DNA from: Roseburia_D yibonii
GTDB taxonomy: Bacteria > Bacillota > Clostridia > Lachnospirales > Lachnospiraceae
Assembly: GCF_014297335.1 (NCBI RefSeq)
Contig: NZ_JACOQH010000005.1
Coordinates: 150,623-214,622, forward strand
Length of the DNA: 64,000 nucleotides
Reading direction: 5' to 3'
A program made the position numbers and the translations under genes. Shown one piece after another: positions 1 to 8,906 of the stretch. The notes beneath the pieces were generated by a model. That model was not told where the DNA came from, ran no database searches, and saw nothing but the letters and a program-made list of their open reading frames with translations. Within the stretch, counting starts at the first letter, position 1. Each line of letters begins with the position of its first letter.

Positions 1-82
1 TGGTCTGGTCAATGATGACCAGCTCATTTTTTTCCTCGTCCAGCGCCACCGTATCATAATCCATAATGTTTTCTTTCTGCAT
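1..82 (-). CDS. mtnA: Probable S-methyl-5-thioribose-1-phosphate isomerase (5' end only)
   Basis: Only the first 27 codons are inside the window; the gene continues past the left edge. The start is an ATG at 82 with a strong AGGAGG-type ribosome-binding site 7-8 bases upstream. The visible peptide contains MDYDTVALDEEKNELVIIDQ, which resembles the N-terminal signature of MtnA-type aldose-ketose isomerases of methionine salvage (a short strand followed by L-V-I-I-D-Q-T). With so little sequence the call is a motif-based guess; a related eIF2B-fold isomerase is the main alternative. It lies 19 bases downstream of the ABC-F gene on the same strand and may be cotranscribed with it. Confidence 0.55.
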   Translation of the reverse strand, partial: MQKENIMDYDTVALDEEKNELVIIDQT

Positions 83-101
83 CTATGACATACCTCCTGC
101 C

Positions 102-2000
102 TTAACTATTCTTCCCATTTTTCTGCGCTTCGATCTTCGCCGCAAGCTCTTCCAGATATTCCCAGCGCTCTAATTTTTCCTCGAGCTCGGTATTGACTTT
201 TGTTTTTTCCTCTGTCAGTTCGTTTAACCGCACAAAATCTGTCGCACACTTTGCGATCTCTTCATCGATCTCATCCATGCGTTCCTCGAGCGCCGCGATA
301 TCCGTCTCGATCGTCTCATATTCTCTCTGTTCCTTGTAGGAAAATTTAAGCTTCGGCGCATGTGTGCGCGTATCTTTTGCCGCCGGCTTTGCGGTGCTCT
401 CCTTTTCGGTCTGGATCTGCGGCTCTCTGTCTTTTTCTTCTTCCCGTTTCCGGTTTACATAATCTGTATATCCACCCTCATACTGGCGCAGCACACCGTT
501 TTCTTCAAACGCGAAGATCCGTCTCACCACACGATCCAGAAAATAGCGGTCATGGGATACCGTGATCACGATCCCGTCGTAATTGTCCAGATAATCCTCT
601 AAGATCGAAAGCGTAACAATATCAAGATCATTGGTCGGCTCGTCTAAGATCAGCACATTCGGTGCTTCCATCAGCACCCGTAGCAGGTTCAGACGGCGTT
701 TCTCTCCACCGGAGAGTTTGCCGATCACGCTGTACTGCTCCTCCGGCGGGAATAAAAACCGCTCCAGCATCGCGGATGCCGAGATCAGCCCGTCCTCCGT
801 GCGTACAAACTCCGCCGTATTTTTGATGTAATCGATCACGCGCATCGAGGGATCCATGTAGGCAATGCCGGCTTCTTTTTTCTCCTCGATCTCCTGCGAG
901 TAGTAACCGAGTTTGATCGTCTGACCAAGGATCACTTCCCCGGAATCCGGTTTCTGTCTGCCCTCGATCATCTTCATGAGCGTCGTCTTTCCACAGCCGT
1001 TTTTCCCGACAAATCCGATCCGGTCATTTTTAAGGAAGATGTAGGAAAAATCCTGTATCAGGACGCGGTCGCCATACGCTTTGTGCAGATGCGAAAGCTC
1101 CACGGTCGTTTTTCCCATGCGGGTCGAAATGGAACTGATCTCGATCTTTTTGTCCACATCCGGTGCGGACTGGTCACGCAGCGTCTCATAGCGCTGGATA
1201 CGCGCTTTCTGTTTCGTGGAACGCGCCTTTGCTCCACGTTTGATCCACTCGATCTCCTTGCGCAGCACCGACTGGCGCTTACGCTCCCCTGCGATCTCAC
1301 TCTCCTCCCGCATGGCTTTCCGTTCCAGAAAACCGGAGTAGTTCGTGTCATAGCTGTAGATATTGCCTTTATCGATCTCCACAATGCGGTTCGATACACT
1401 GTCAAGGAAGTAACGGTCATGCGTTACCATGATAAGGGAGCCCTTCCATTTTTTCAGATAATCCTCCAGCCAGTCCGCCATCTCATGATCAATGTGGTTG
1501 GTCGGCTCGTCCAAAAGCAGGATGTCACACGGCACTAAAAGGATCGCCGCCAGCGCGAGACGTTTCTTCTGTCCGCCGGAAAGTTCTTTCGTCTTCTGCG
1601 TAAAATTTGTGATGCCGAGTCTGGTCAGAAACGCCTTTGCGGAGCTTTCCATCTCCCAGATCTTTTCATTGATCTCGTGTTTTCCGCCGGCATTTGCCCC
1701 CGCATAGATCGTATCCTGTTTTCCCGCTGCCGCCTCAAGGACGCTCTCCAACACGGTCTTCTCCGGCAAAAAGACCGGATTCTGCGGCAGATAGCGCATC
1801 ACAACGTGATTGGCGCAGATCACCTTTCCGGAATCCGGTTCCTCAATTTTTGCAAGTATCTTTAACAGCGTGGACTTTCCGGTTCCGTTGATACCGATGA
1901 TACCAACTTTTTCCCCTTCTTCCAGATAAAAGGAAGCTCCGTTTAAAAGCTTCCTTTCTGTAAATGATTTTTCTATATTTTCAGCAGTCAGTAAATTCAT
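102..2000 (-). CDS. ABC-F family ATPase (ribosome-associated, Uup/EttA-like)
   Basis: A soluble protein of 632 residues with two ABC ATPase domains in tandem and no membrane segments, the architecture of ABC-F translation factors that bind the ribosomal E site. Domain 1 has Walker A GINGTGKST (about 36-44), signature LSGGQ (about 140) and Walker B LLLDEPTNH (about 161). Domain 2 repeats these as GKNGCGKTT, LSGGE and LILDEPTND. The charged linker between the domains corresponds to the P-site tRNA interaction motif. The last ~75 residues form a Glu/Lys-rich coiled coil, as in Uup-type members, some of which bind nucleic acid. Start ATG at 2000 follows AGGAG; it begins 15 bases after asnS. Which ABC-F subfamily it belongs to, and whether it gives antibiotic resistance, cannot be decided here. 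Confidence 0.93.
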   Translation of the reverse strand: MNLLTAENIEKSFTERKLLNGASFYLEEGEKVGIIGINGTGKSTLLKILAKIEEPDSGKVICANHVVMRYLPQNPVFLPEKTVLESVLEAAAGKQDTIYAGANAGGKHEINEKIWEMESSAKAFLTRLGITNFTQKTKELSGGQKKRLALAAILLVPCDILLLDEPTNHIDHEMADWLEDYLKKWKGSLIMVTHDRYFLDSVSNRIVEIDKGNIYSYDTNYSGFLERKAMREESEIAGERKRQSVLRKEIEWIKRGAKARSTKQKARIQRYETLRDQSAPDVDKKIEISSISTRMGKTTVELSHLHKAYGDRVLIQDFSYIFLKNDRIGFVGKNGCGKTTLMKMIEGRQKPDSGEVILGQTIKLGYYSQEIEEKKEAGIAYMDPSMRVIDYIKNTAEFVRTEDGLISASAMLERFLFPPEEQYSVIGKLSGGEKRRLNLLRVLMEAPNVLILDEPTNDLDIVTLSILEDYLDNYDGIVITVSHDRYFLDRVVRRIFAFEENGVLRQYEGGYTDYVNRKREEEKDREPQIQTEKESTAKPAAKDTRTHAPKLKFSYKEQREYETIETDIAALEERMDEIDEEIAKCATDFVRLNELTEEKTKVNTELEEKLERWEYLEELAAKIEAQKNGKNS

Positions 2001-2015
2001 TTCTGTCTCCTGTTT

Positions 2016-3407
2016 TTAAATTTCACAGTTACCTACGGTACGCGGGAACGGAATGACGTCACGGATGTTTGACATACCGGTCAGGTACATCACGCAGCGC
2101 TCAAATCCAAGCCCGAAGCCCGCATGACGGGCAGAGCCGTATTTTCTGAGATCCAGATAAAATCCGTAATCTTCCTCTTTTAATCCAAGTTCCTGCATAC
2201 GCGCGAGCAGTTTCTCATAGTCGTCCTCTCTCTGGCTTCCTCCGATGATCTCTCCGATGCCAGGTACCAGACAGTCTACTGCTGCCACGGTCTTTCCATC
2301 ATCGTTCAGTTTCATATAAAACGCCTTGATCTCCTTCGGATAATCGGTAACAAAGACCGGACGCTTGAAGATCTCTTCGGTCAGATAGCGCTCATGCTCG
2401 GTCTGCAGATCCACGCCCCAGGAAACTTTGTAGTTGAACTTGTCGTTGTGTTTTTCCAGAAGTTCCACTGCCTCGGTATAGGTGACACGGGCAAAATCAT
2501 TGTTCACCACGTTGTTCAGGCGGTCGAGCAGTCCCTTGTCTACGAAGGAATTAAAAAAGTTCATCTCTTCCGGTGCGTTCTCCAATACATAACGGATCAC
2601 ATATTTTAACATGCTCTCCGCAAGGATCATATCGTCCTCAAGATCCGCGAACGCGATCTCCGGCTCGATCATCCAGAATTCCGCCGCATGTCTTGTCGTG
2701 TTGGAATTCTCCGCACGGAAGGTCGGTCCGAATGTATAGATATTTTTAAATGCCATCGCATAGGTTTCACCGTTTAACTGTCCGCTCACGGTAAGGTTGG
2801 TCGGCTTTCCGAAAAAGTCTTTGGAGTAATCCACACTGCCGTCCGCATTCTTCGGCACATCCTTTAAGTCCATGGTCGTAACCTGGAACATCTCGCCCGC
2901 GCCTTCGCAGTCACTTCCGGTGATCAGCGGAGTGTGTACATAGACGAAATCGCGCTCCTGGAAAAATTTGTGGATCGCATATGCGATCATGGAACGCACG
3001 CGGAATACTGCCTCAAACGTATTGGTACGCGGTCTTAAATGGGAGATCGTGCGCAGATACTCAAATGTGTGACGCTTTTTCTGAAGCGGATAATCCGGCG
3101 CGGAAGCGCCTTCGATCATGACTTTCTCCGCCTGGATCTCAAACGGCTGTTTTGCCTCCGGTGTCGGCGCAAGTGTTCCGGTAACGATGACCGCCGCACC
3201 TACGTTCAGCTTCTGTACTTCCTCAAAATTGGAGAGTGTCTCGGAGAAGACAACCTGTAACGGTTCAAAAAATGTTCCGTCATTTACCACGATAAATCCA
3301 AACGCTTTGGAATTACGGATGCTTCTGACCCATCCTCCTACTGTGATCTTCTTATTCTCATACGCTTCTTTATTACGAAATAAATCTCTGATATTTGTCA
3401 GTTCCAT
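2016..3407 (-). CDS. asnS: Asparaginyl-tRNA synthetase
   Basis: Class IIb aminoacyl-tRNA synthetase that charges tRNA-Asn with asparagine. Residues about 1-110 form the OB-fold anticodon-binding domain (start MELTNIRDLF). The catalytic domain carries motif 2 around FRAENSNTTRHAAEF and motif 3 in GFGLGFERCVMYLTG near the C terminus. The 463-residue length is normal for AsnS. I place the start at 3407, where ATG follows GGAGGAAG. The open frame runs about 33 codons further upstream into the preceding gene, but that extension is basic, lacks a ribosome-binding site and is not part of the family. The gene lies between the trigger-factor-like lipoprotein gene and the ABC-F gene. No T-box precedes it. 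Confidence 0.95.
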   Translation of the reverse strand: MELTNIRDLFRNKEAYENKKITVGGWVRSIRNSKAFGFIVVNDGTFFEPLQVVFSETLSNFEEVQKLNVGAAVIVTGTLAPTPEAKQPFEIQAEKVMIEGASAPDYPLQKKRHTFEYLRTISHLRPRTNTFEAVFRVRSMIAYAIHKFFQERDFVYVHTPLITGSDCEGAGEMFQVTTMDLKDVPKNADGSVDYSKDFFGKPTNLTVSGQLNGETYAMAFKNIYTFGPTFRAENSNTTRHAAEFWMIEPEIAFADLEDDMILAESMLKYVIRYVLENAPEEMNFFNSFVDKGLLDRLNNVVNNDFARVTYTEAVELLEKHNDKFNYKVSWGVDLQTEHERYLTEEIFKRPVFVTDYPKEIKAFYMKLNDDGKTVAAVDCLVPGIGEIIGGSQREDDYEKLLARMQELGLKEEDYGFYLDLRKYGSARHAGFGLGFERCVMYLTGMSNIRDVIPFPRTVGNCEI

Positions 3408-3429
3408 TTTTCTTCCTCCAACTGCAATT

Positions 3430-4662
3430 CTATTCTTCCGTTGCTGCTTCCGTCTCGGTGATGTCCTCAGCCGCAGCTGCCTCTTCGGTACTCTCTTCCG
3501 CCGCATTGTAAGTTACGTTTGTGTTTTCGATCACACGGTCCAGTGCCTTGTTGCATAAATAGATCGTCTGTAAATAAGCTTTTCCGTCTTCCGCTGTCTG
3601 TGCATAGTTTTCATACAGCGCATCCTCGCTGTCATAGCCATAGCTGCTTAACAGGCTGGATACATAACTGTTAAATCCGTCCTCGTCAAATTCTATGTTT
3701 TCCACTGCGGCGATCGCCTCTAAGATCAGCTGGGTATCCAACTCTGTCTCGATCTCGGACTGCACCTGTGTCTTGAAATCATCCACGGTGGTGTTGTATG
3801 TGCTGGAGAGATAATCTTCAAGCGTAGTATCCTTGCAGTAAGTATCCTCGAATTTCTTTAAGTATTCCTGCATTCTCGCGTCAAGCAGACCATCCGGCAG
3901 TGCGTTTACCGTGCATACTTCCGGGAGTTTTGCGATCACTGCGGAGCGGATCGCCTGTGTTCTGCTGCTGTTTGCCTGCTCTTCCAGATATGTGCGGATG
4001 TCGGAAGTCAGATCGTTTACGGTCTCATAGGACGCGCCGAGCTTATCCGAAAGATAGGTGACATACTCATCCGTCAGCGTATCGTATGTGATATCCTGTT
4101 TTTCCTTGATCGCGTTTACCGTTACCTTAAATACGACTTCTTTTCCCGCCAGGTCGGAATTTCCATAATCTTCCGGGAACGTCAGATTCAGGTCTGTCTC
4201 TTTTCCGACTTCCGCGCCGATCAGTCCGTCTTCAAATCCGTCAATAAAAGAACCGGAACCGATCTCAAGATCATAATCCTGTGCGGTGCCGCCGTCAAAC
4301 GCTTCCCCGTCAAGCAGTCCCTCGTAGTCGATGTTTGCGACATCTCCATTTTCCACAACGGTCTTGTCGGACTCCACATAGTATGGATAATTTGCGATCA
4401 CGTTATTATTGACATAATTTTTCACCATGTCATCGGTCACCTGATAATCTTTATCCAGTGTGACTTCCATATTCATATAGTCACCGAGTGACACATAATC
4501 GCCCGCGTCATATGTGATATCCGCGCTTGACGGAATTACTTCCGTCTCGGTCTCTGCCACTGTCTCGGTTCCCTGTGTATTATCTTTGTTCGTTTTGCCA
4601 CATGCGTTTAAGGTCATCATCATGCTGACACATAAAAGAAGGGCCACTGCTTTTTTCTTCAT
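3430..4662 (-). CDS. Exported trigger-factor-like peptidyl-prolyl isomerase lipoprotein
   Basis: 410 residues. The N terminus is a lipoprotein signal (KKK, hydrophobic stretch, lipobox L-N-A-C with Cys at about 21), so the mature protein should be anchored on the outer face of the membrane. After a Thr/Glu-rich linker there is an FKBP domain (about 95-190; VANIDYEGLLDGEAFDGG, then the characteristic IGSGSFIDGFEDGLIG), followed by an all-helical region like the trigger factor C-terminal chaperone arms. The ribosome-binding N-terminal domain of cytosolic trigger factor is missing, which fits an extracellular foldase. The tail is Glu/Ala/Thr-rich and probably disordered. A true cytosolic Tig is encoded at 46264-47604, so this is a paralogue. 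Function as a secretion foldase is inferred. Confidence 0.85.
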   Translation of the reverse strand: MKKKAVALLLCVSMMMTLNACGKTNKDNTQGTETVAETETEVIPSSADITYDAGDYVSLGDYMNMEVTLDKDYQVTDDMVKNYVNNNVIANYPYYVESDKTVVENGDVANIDYEGLLDGEAFDGGTAQDYDLEIGSGSFIDGFEDGLIGAEVGKETDLNLTFPEDYGNSDLAGKEVVFKVTVNAIKEKQDITYDTLTDEYVTYLSDKLGASYETVNDLTSDIRTYLEEQANSSRTQAIRSAVIAKLPEVCTVNALPDGLLDARMQEYLKKFEDTYCKDTTLEDYLSSTYNTTVDDFKTQVQSEIETELDTQLILEAIAAVENIEFDEDGFNSYVSSLLSSYGYDSEDALYENYAQTAEDGKAYLQTIYLCNKALDRVIENTNVTYNAAEESTEEAAAAEDITETEAATEE

Positions 4663-4770
4663 AAATCTTTACCTTTCCTTGTCCATCAATCTCGATTCAG
4701 GTCCCCTTATATACACCTGTATCACAATTATCTACGATACCATAAAACTGCCCAAAATAAAAGGTTTTAA

Positions 4771-4799
4771 TTGATTTTTCTAAAAATCAATGTTACAAT
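4771..4799 (+). promoter_or_regulatory. Sigma-A type promoter of the small membrane protein gene
   Basis: TTGATT (4771-4776), a 17-base spacer, and TACAAT (4794-4799), about 36 bases before the ATG at 4835. The region between 4663 and 4834 separates two divergent genes. Called by eye. Confidence 0.6.
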
Positions 4800-4834
4800 A
4801 TTTGTCGTATTTGAAAAAAGGGAGGATTTTTAAA

Positions 4835-5308
4835 ATGCCTACGGTTACATTGGTATTACTGATCATTGCCATCGTTTTGATCGTTGCGGTGATCGTACTT
4901 TATTTTTTGGGAAAGAAAGCAGAAAAAAAGAAAGCAGAACAGGATGAACAGATCGCAGCAGCAGCACAGTCTGTTACGATGCTCATCATAGACAAAAAGA
5001 AACTTCGTTTGAAAGATGCCGGTCTTCCGGCTGCTGTCGTAGAACAGACACCGAAACTGATGCGCCGCACCAAGATGCCGATCGTAAAGGCAAAGGTTGG
5101 TCCCAAGGTTATGACCTTCATCAGCGATGCCTCCATTTATGAACGCATTCCGGTAAAAAAAGAGGTAAAGGCAACGGTCAGTGGTCTTTATATCACAGGC
5201 GTCCGTGGGGTTCACGGTTCGATCGAGCCTGCCGCTCCTAAGAAAAAGGGCATCTGGGCAAGAGCCAAAGCCGCTGCGGAAGAAAAAGTAAACAAAAAAT
5301 CGAAATAA
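4835..5308 (+). CDS. Single-pass membrane protein of unknown function
   Basis: 157 residues, start ATG at 4835 behind GGGAGGA; an in-frame upstream codon at 4790 is less likely because the ribosome-binding site sits between the two. Residues about 4-26 are a hydrophobic membrane helix, followed directly by a Lys/Glu-rich segment (KKAEKKKAEQ) that places the rest on the cytoplasmic side by the positive-inside rule. The middle (about 45-130) looks like a compact beta-rich domain with many Lys and Val residues. The tail is Ala/Lys-rich. No catalytic motif is visible and I do not recognise the family. It is monocistronic, with its own promoter and a terminator at 5320-5368. Confidence 0.75.
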   Translation: MPTVTLVLLIIAIVLIVAVIVLYFLGKKAEKKKAEQDEQIAAAAQSVTMLIIDKKKLRLKDAGLPAAVVEQTPKLMRRTKMPIVKAKVGPKVMTFISDASIYERIPVKKEVKATVSGLYITGVRGVHGSIEPAAPKKKGIWARAKAAAEEKVNKKSK

Positions 5309-5319
5309 TAACATACGAA

Positions 5320-5368
5320 AATGGAGTGTGAAAAAACGTGGGTCTGTTTTTTCACACTCCATTTTTTA
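5320..5368 (+). terminator. Intrinsic terminator
   Basis: Perfect long stem ATGGAGTGTGAAAAAA / TTTTTTCACACTCCAT with a short loop, followed by a T run. It ends the gene at 4835-5308 and lies close to the end of the decayed kinase gene on the other strand. Confidence 0.85.
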
Positions 5369-5391
5369 TCTGTTTTTCTTTAACCGTTCTT

Positions 5392-6622
5392 CTATGCCCT
5401 CTTCGCAAAGAAATCATCGATCGCGGCATGCAGTTTCTTCGGCTCCATACTCTTTAAGAGGTAGCCTTCCGGTTTTAATTCCATGACATTTCGGATGCCG
5501 ATCCCGGAGTCCTCCACTTCACAGTACAGTAAGATCTTATCGTCCAGTCTCTGCTGCACCGATGCGGTTTTCAAAGGTCATTTTCATATCGTGGAACAGA
5601 GAAAGCGTATCGTAAGGTTCTTCAAACAGCTGCATCTTCCCGGATTCCATCTTGGAGAAATCCAGTACGTCATTGATGATCGTAAGCAGTGCCCGACCTG
5701 AGCTCTGGATGTTCAGAAGATATTCCTGCTCCCGCTTTTCATGCGGCGTCCGAAGTAAGATCTCCGTAATGCCAACGATCGAATTCATCGGTGTACGGAT
5801 CTCGTGGGACATATTGGATACAAACGCTGTCTTCGCCTGATTCGCCACCTCTGCCAGATTCACAAGCTCTTTCATCAGATGGTTCTGTTCAATGATGTGG
5901 TTTTTGGCATTTTTTACCGGATCGAACAGACCGTATTTCACAACAGCCACCGTCATAAATATACAGGATAACAGCAGACCGAGCGGTGTCGGATCGTCAC
6001 CTTTTAAGATGCCGAGAAGCCGCAGTGAAAGAAGGATCATCGGGGAGAGCACCGAAGCGAGCAGCATCAGATGCAGCCTCACCTTGTCCGGAATATGTTT
6101 TTTCGCCCGAAAAGAAGAAATGATCGTGACTATGGAGCCAAAGATCTCAAGCAGCAGAAATGCCATAAAGACATAGTACATCGGAGCTGCCTCGATCTCC
6201 AGAGTATACCCGCCCAGATTTACCCCGGATGGCTCCAGCCAGTAACTTCTGTAATAGAAATGATGGTGATCCACCGTTGCGATCAGCATATAAAACGCGA
6301 TATTTAATGAAAGAAGTCCTGTGATAAACCACTGGGAAACCTTTCCGGTTTTCCAGCGCAGTAAAAACATCAGGGCACAATAGTTTGCGAAACATTTGCC
6401 CAGATATTCCAGCTTTCCCAGTGCCAGCAGTGTTTCCTCATCGCCGCCCATGATATAAAAGCTTTTCGCGACCAGTGTGACCAGGCAGCAGGAAAACGCC
6501 AGTACAAGCTCACATTTATAGTTTGTATCCTCTTTTCTGCAGACGATCACCAATAATGCCAATGCGACAAAAACTCCAAATATATGAAGCGCAAGCCATG
6601 CTGCTGCCAATCCCATATCCAT
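5392..6622 (-). pseudogene. Decayed hybrid sensor histidine kinase (7TM sensor)
   Basis: The intact 5' part (start 6622, AAGGAG site) encodes about 225 residues of seven-to-eight hydrophobic helices, like the N-terminal 7TM sensor of Firmicute kinases. A dimerisation/H-box domain follows, with SNMSHEIRTPMN and the phospho-acceptor His at about 273. The frame then closes at 5537 right after the HisKA domain. In a shifted frame (5574 to 5392) come a fragment of the ATPase domain ending in the G1 box EVEDSGIGI and, fused directly to it, the last part of a receiver domain (LKPEGYLLKSM, with the conserved Lys). Most of the ATPase domain and most of the receiver are gone, so at least one frameshift and internal deletions occurred. 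The 5' ORF could still make a membrane protein with an orphan phospho-acceptor His. Confidence 0.82.
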
Positions 6623-6663
6623 GATTACTCCTTATCTTCTGTAAAAAAACTGCCTATAATCTC

Positions 6664-6691
6664 ATTATAGTTACTTTGGGTATGTTGTCAA
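6664..6691 (-). promoter_or_regulatory. Strong sigma-A promoter of the decayed kinase gene
   Basis: On the minus strand TTGACA (6691-6686), 16-base spacer, TATAAT (6669-6664), 40 bases before the ATG at 6622. Both hexamers are consensus, so the broken gene is probably still transcribed. Confidence 0.75.
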
Positions 6692-6740
6692 CGCAAAAGT
6701 CAGTATATTTGTAAATATTTCGAAAAGATTCAGACAATTC

Positions 6741-7193
6741 CTATTGGATTCGGAAATCAGCTCCCTGTCTCGCCTGAATATTCATACTGATGTTGCAGTC
6801 TGCCATATGCTCGCAGTTTACTTCCAGACCATATGCCACGTTCACCTGTATGCTCTCATCCTTTTCCTCGATCTTTATGTCTTTCGCGTCAATGCCGATC
6901 ATAAGGCTTCCAAACGGAGTATTGTAATAAGTGATGTTCTTTTTGTTCTTCTCGAATACCATGTGGACATTCGCCGCGCCTTTTTTCATGACATCCAGGC
7001 AGCCATCCTGTATCTTCACGATATTTTTGGTGACACCGTCAAATCCTTCCATCACCTCATCATAGAGCACATAGTGTTTTCCGTTCCGTTTATAATAATC
7101 CCCGGAAGTGATCATCTCGACCGGTTCCGGATTTTCATTTTCTTCCTGCAGAAACTGCAGTCCCTGAATACGAAGCAACACGTCTTTCGTCAT
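6741..7193 (-). CDS. DUF1934 family beta-barrel protein
   Basis: 150 residues, start MTKDVLLRIQGLQF at 7193 behind GGAGA; the frame is open further upstream but only into the preceding gene. The sequence has the pattern of DUF1934 (a small lipocalin-like barrel; B. subtilis YwiB is a member): alternating strands, a central GDYYKRNGKHYVLYDE segment, a GFDG turn, the FEKNKKNITYYNTPFGSLMIGI motif region, and a C-terminal strand pair. Biochemical function of the family is unknown. It is the last gene of a three-gene set with the VWA protein and the MoxR ATPase, 16 bases downstream of the VWA gene. Confidence 0.8.
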   Translation of the reverse strand: MTKDVLLRIQGLQFLQEENENPEPVEMITSGDYYKRNGKHYVLYDEVMEGFDGVTKNIVKIQDGCLDVMKKGAANVHMVFEKNKKNITYYNTPFGSLMIGIDAKDIKIEEKDESIQVNVAYGLEVNCEHMADCNISMNIQARQGADFRIQ

Positions 7194-7209
7194 TTTTTTG
7201 CTTATCTCC

Positions 7210-8904
7210 TTATCTGAAAATACTCTGTATCTCATTTTGCACCAAAGAACCGATCGTATCCGCCAGCCGTCCGATATCCGTGATCCGCGCGACACTGCTT
7301 CCGTAAATATCCTTTGCCGCTTTTACGTTCTCGTCCTGTCCGAAAAAAAGTCCGATGACATGGATCCCCTGTTTTTTCAGCGCGCGTACCTCCGCCGCGG
7401 TATCCGTAAGCCCGTCCCCGCCTGCATACGCTTTTTTCCCCGGCAGTTTTCCTCCGTTCGGGCTTGCGTCGGTCAGCACGATAAGAAGCCGGTTTTTGTA
7501 GCTGTGCTCCGGCATCTGGGTTCCGACGGCCCGGATCGCCAGTCCGTCCCGGTTAAATCCGATCGCGGTATACTGGAATACTCCGTCACTGCCCGTCTCC
7601 ACGCCCTTTAAGCGCTGGCAGACCGTATACCCCGAAATGCTGCAAAATGAATAAACCTGTGTAGGAATATAACACAGTCTCAGACTTTCCGCAATCATAT
7701 ATGCCTCCGCCGCGATCTGCTCCTGCCGCTCCAGCTGTGAGGAAGATCCGTCAAGCAGCAGCGTGACGAGGAAATCCCCGGGCTCTTTCTGGTCTTTCCG
7801 CTCAAAAACCATGCGCTCGTTTAACTGCACCGCCCGCCACACTTTCGACGCGTTTAAGGTTCCCTGCGCAGCCGGGATGCTGTCTGCCTCCTGCTCCATC
7901 AGAAGCACACGGAAGATCTGATCCCGCAGCCGGTGTATCTCGGTACGGAATTTTCTTTCACGGGCATGATAATACGCGGTATTTTTTTCTTTCTGCCCGC
8001 GCATCCGCTCGTATTCCACCGGATCCACATGCTGTTTTAACCTGGTATACGCGCCTTTTCCACCGCAGAAGCAGATATGGCATTCCGCGTGGTTTCCGAC
8101 ACAGATCTTCTGTTCTAACTTCTTTCCCGTCCGCTCATCAAAAAGCGGCTCCCCGAAGTAATCAAGGATCTTTTCTTTTAACTTCTCCTCATTCTCTCCA
8201 GTCAGTCCCGCTGCCAGTTCCCGCAGTTTCTGTGACGCCTTTTCCGGCCGGGTTTCCTTTTTTCCCCCGCTCTCGTCGACCGGATCCAGGCGCTGTACTG
8301 CCTGCACCTTCTGACGCGGGCGGAAAAAGACGGGCAATTTATGTTTTAAGTAAATTCTCCCGTCTCCTCTTTTCTTCTGTACGTCCATATGGTAATACGC
8401 GCAAAGCGCCTTATTGATCCGAAAGAGCAGCGTATCGGTATCCGCGTCCGCCGCCGCAAGCAGATCACGCAGCAGCTTTTCCTCATCCGGGGAAAGCACT
8501 TCCCTTTTGCCCAAGATCCGTCTGCACTTTGCCTCATTGATGCGCTCCTCCGGCAGGGTCTTTACCAGCATCGCGGTGCGGCTTAAGATCTCCTCCGCGT
8601 ACTCCTCCCGCAGATCCGAAAGAACCGGCCGCTCCTTAATCTCCCGCTCATACACCGCGTTCTCCAGCGCGACCCACGAGAGAGCATCACACGCGCCCTG
8701 ATGCTCTGTTCCGCCGAGTGAATCAAAATATGCCGCCACCTTGTCCGTGTCATACCATTTATGTACGAGCCCGATCACCATATTTAAATACAGATCCAGT
8801 GTCTCGTTTCCATTCTCCGCCAGAAACTGCGGCCGGAATGTGTAATCGCCCGCCGCTGTCCATATGATGTTTTTTGCCCTTAAATTCTCTTTTTCCCCGT
8901 CCAT
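7210..8904 (-). CDS. VWA-domain protein partner of MoxR (NorD/CobT-like)
   Basis: 564 residues, cytosolic. The C-terminal ~190 residues form a von Willebrand A domain with a MIDAS motif LLLDGSSSQ (Asp at about 385) and a later LTDASPNGG. The N-terminal ~350 residues are helical and charged. They contain an unusual Cys/His cluster, CVGNHAECHICFCGGKG (about 268-284; four Cys and two His in 13 residues), which could bind a metal or an Fe-S centre. VWA proteins of this type work with MoxR-class AAA+ ATPases as metal-chelatase or enzyme-maturation machines. Here the stop codon of the MoxR gene lies 2 bases before this start codon. No client enzyme is encoded nearby, so the substrate is unknown. 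Confidence 0.82.
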   Translation of the reverse strand: MDGEKENLRAKNIIWTAAGDYTFRPQFLAENGNETLDLYLNMVIGLVHKWYDTDKVAAYFDSLGGTEHQGACDALSWVALENAVYEREIKERPVLSDLREEYAEEILSRTAMLVKTLPEERINEAKCRRILGKREVLSPDEEKLLRDLLAAADADTDTLLFRINKALCAYYHMDVQKKRGDGRIYLKHKLPVFFRPRQKVQAVQRLDPVDESGGKKETRPEKASQKLRELAAGLTGENEEKLKEKILDYFGEPLFDERTGKKLEQKICVGNHAECHICFCGGKGAYTRLKQHVDPVEYERMRGQKEKNTAYYHARERKFRTEIHRLRDQIFRVLLMEQEADSIPAAQGTLNASKVWRAVQLNERMVFERKDQKEPGDFLVTLLLDGSSSQLERQEQIAAEAYMIAESLRLCYIPTQVYSFCSISGYTVCQRLKGVETGSDGVFQYTAIGFNRDGLAIRAVGTQMPEHSYKNRLLIVLTDASPNGGKLPGKKAYAGGDGLTDTAAEVRALKKQGIHVIGLFFGQDENVKAAKDIYGSSVARITDIGRLADTIGSLVQNEIQSIFR

Positions 8905-8906
8905 AC

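Noticed and set aside
3408..3506. N-terminal extension of asnS
   Set aside because: Overlaps the upstream lipoprotein gene, is Arg/Lys-rich and lacks a ribosome-binding site, while ATG 3407 has a good one and fits the family.
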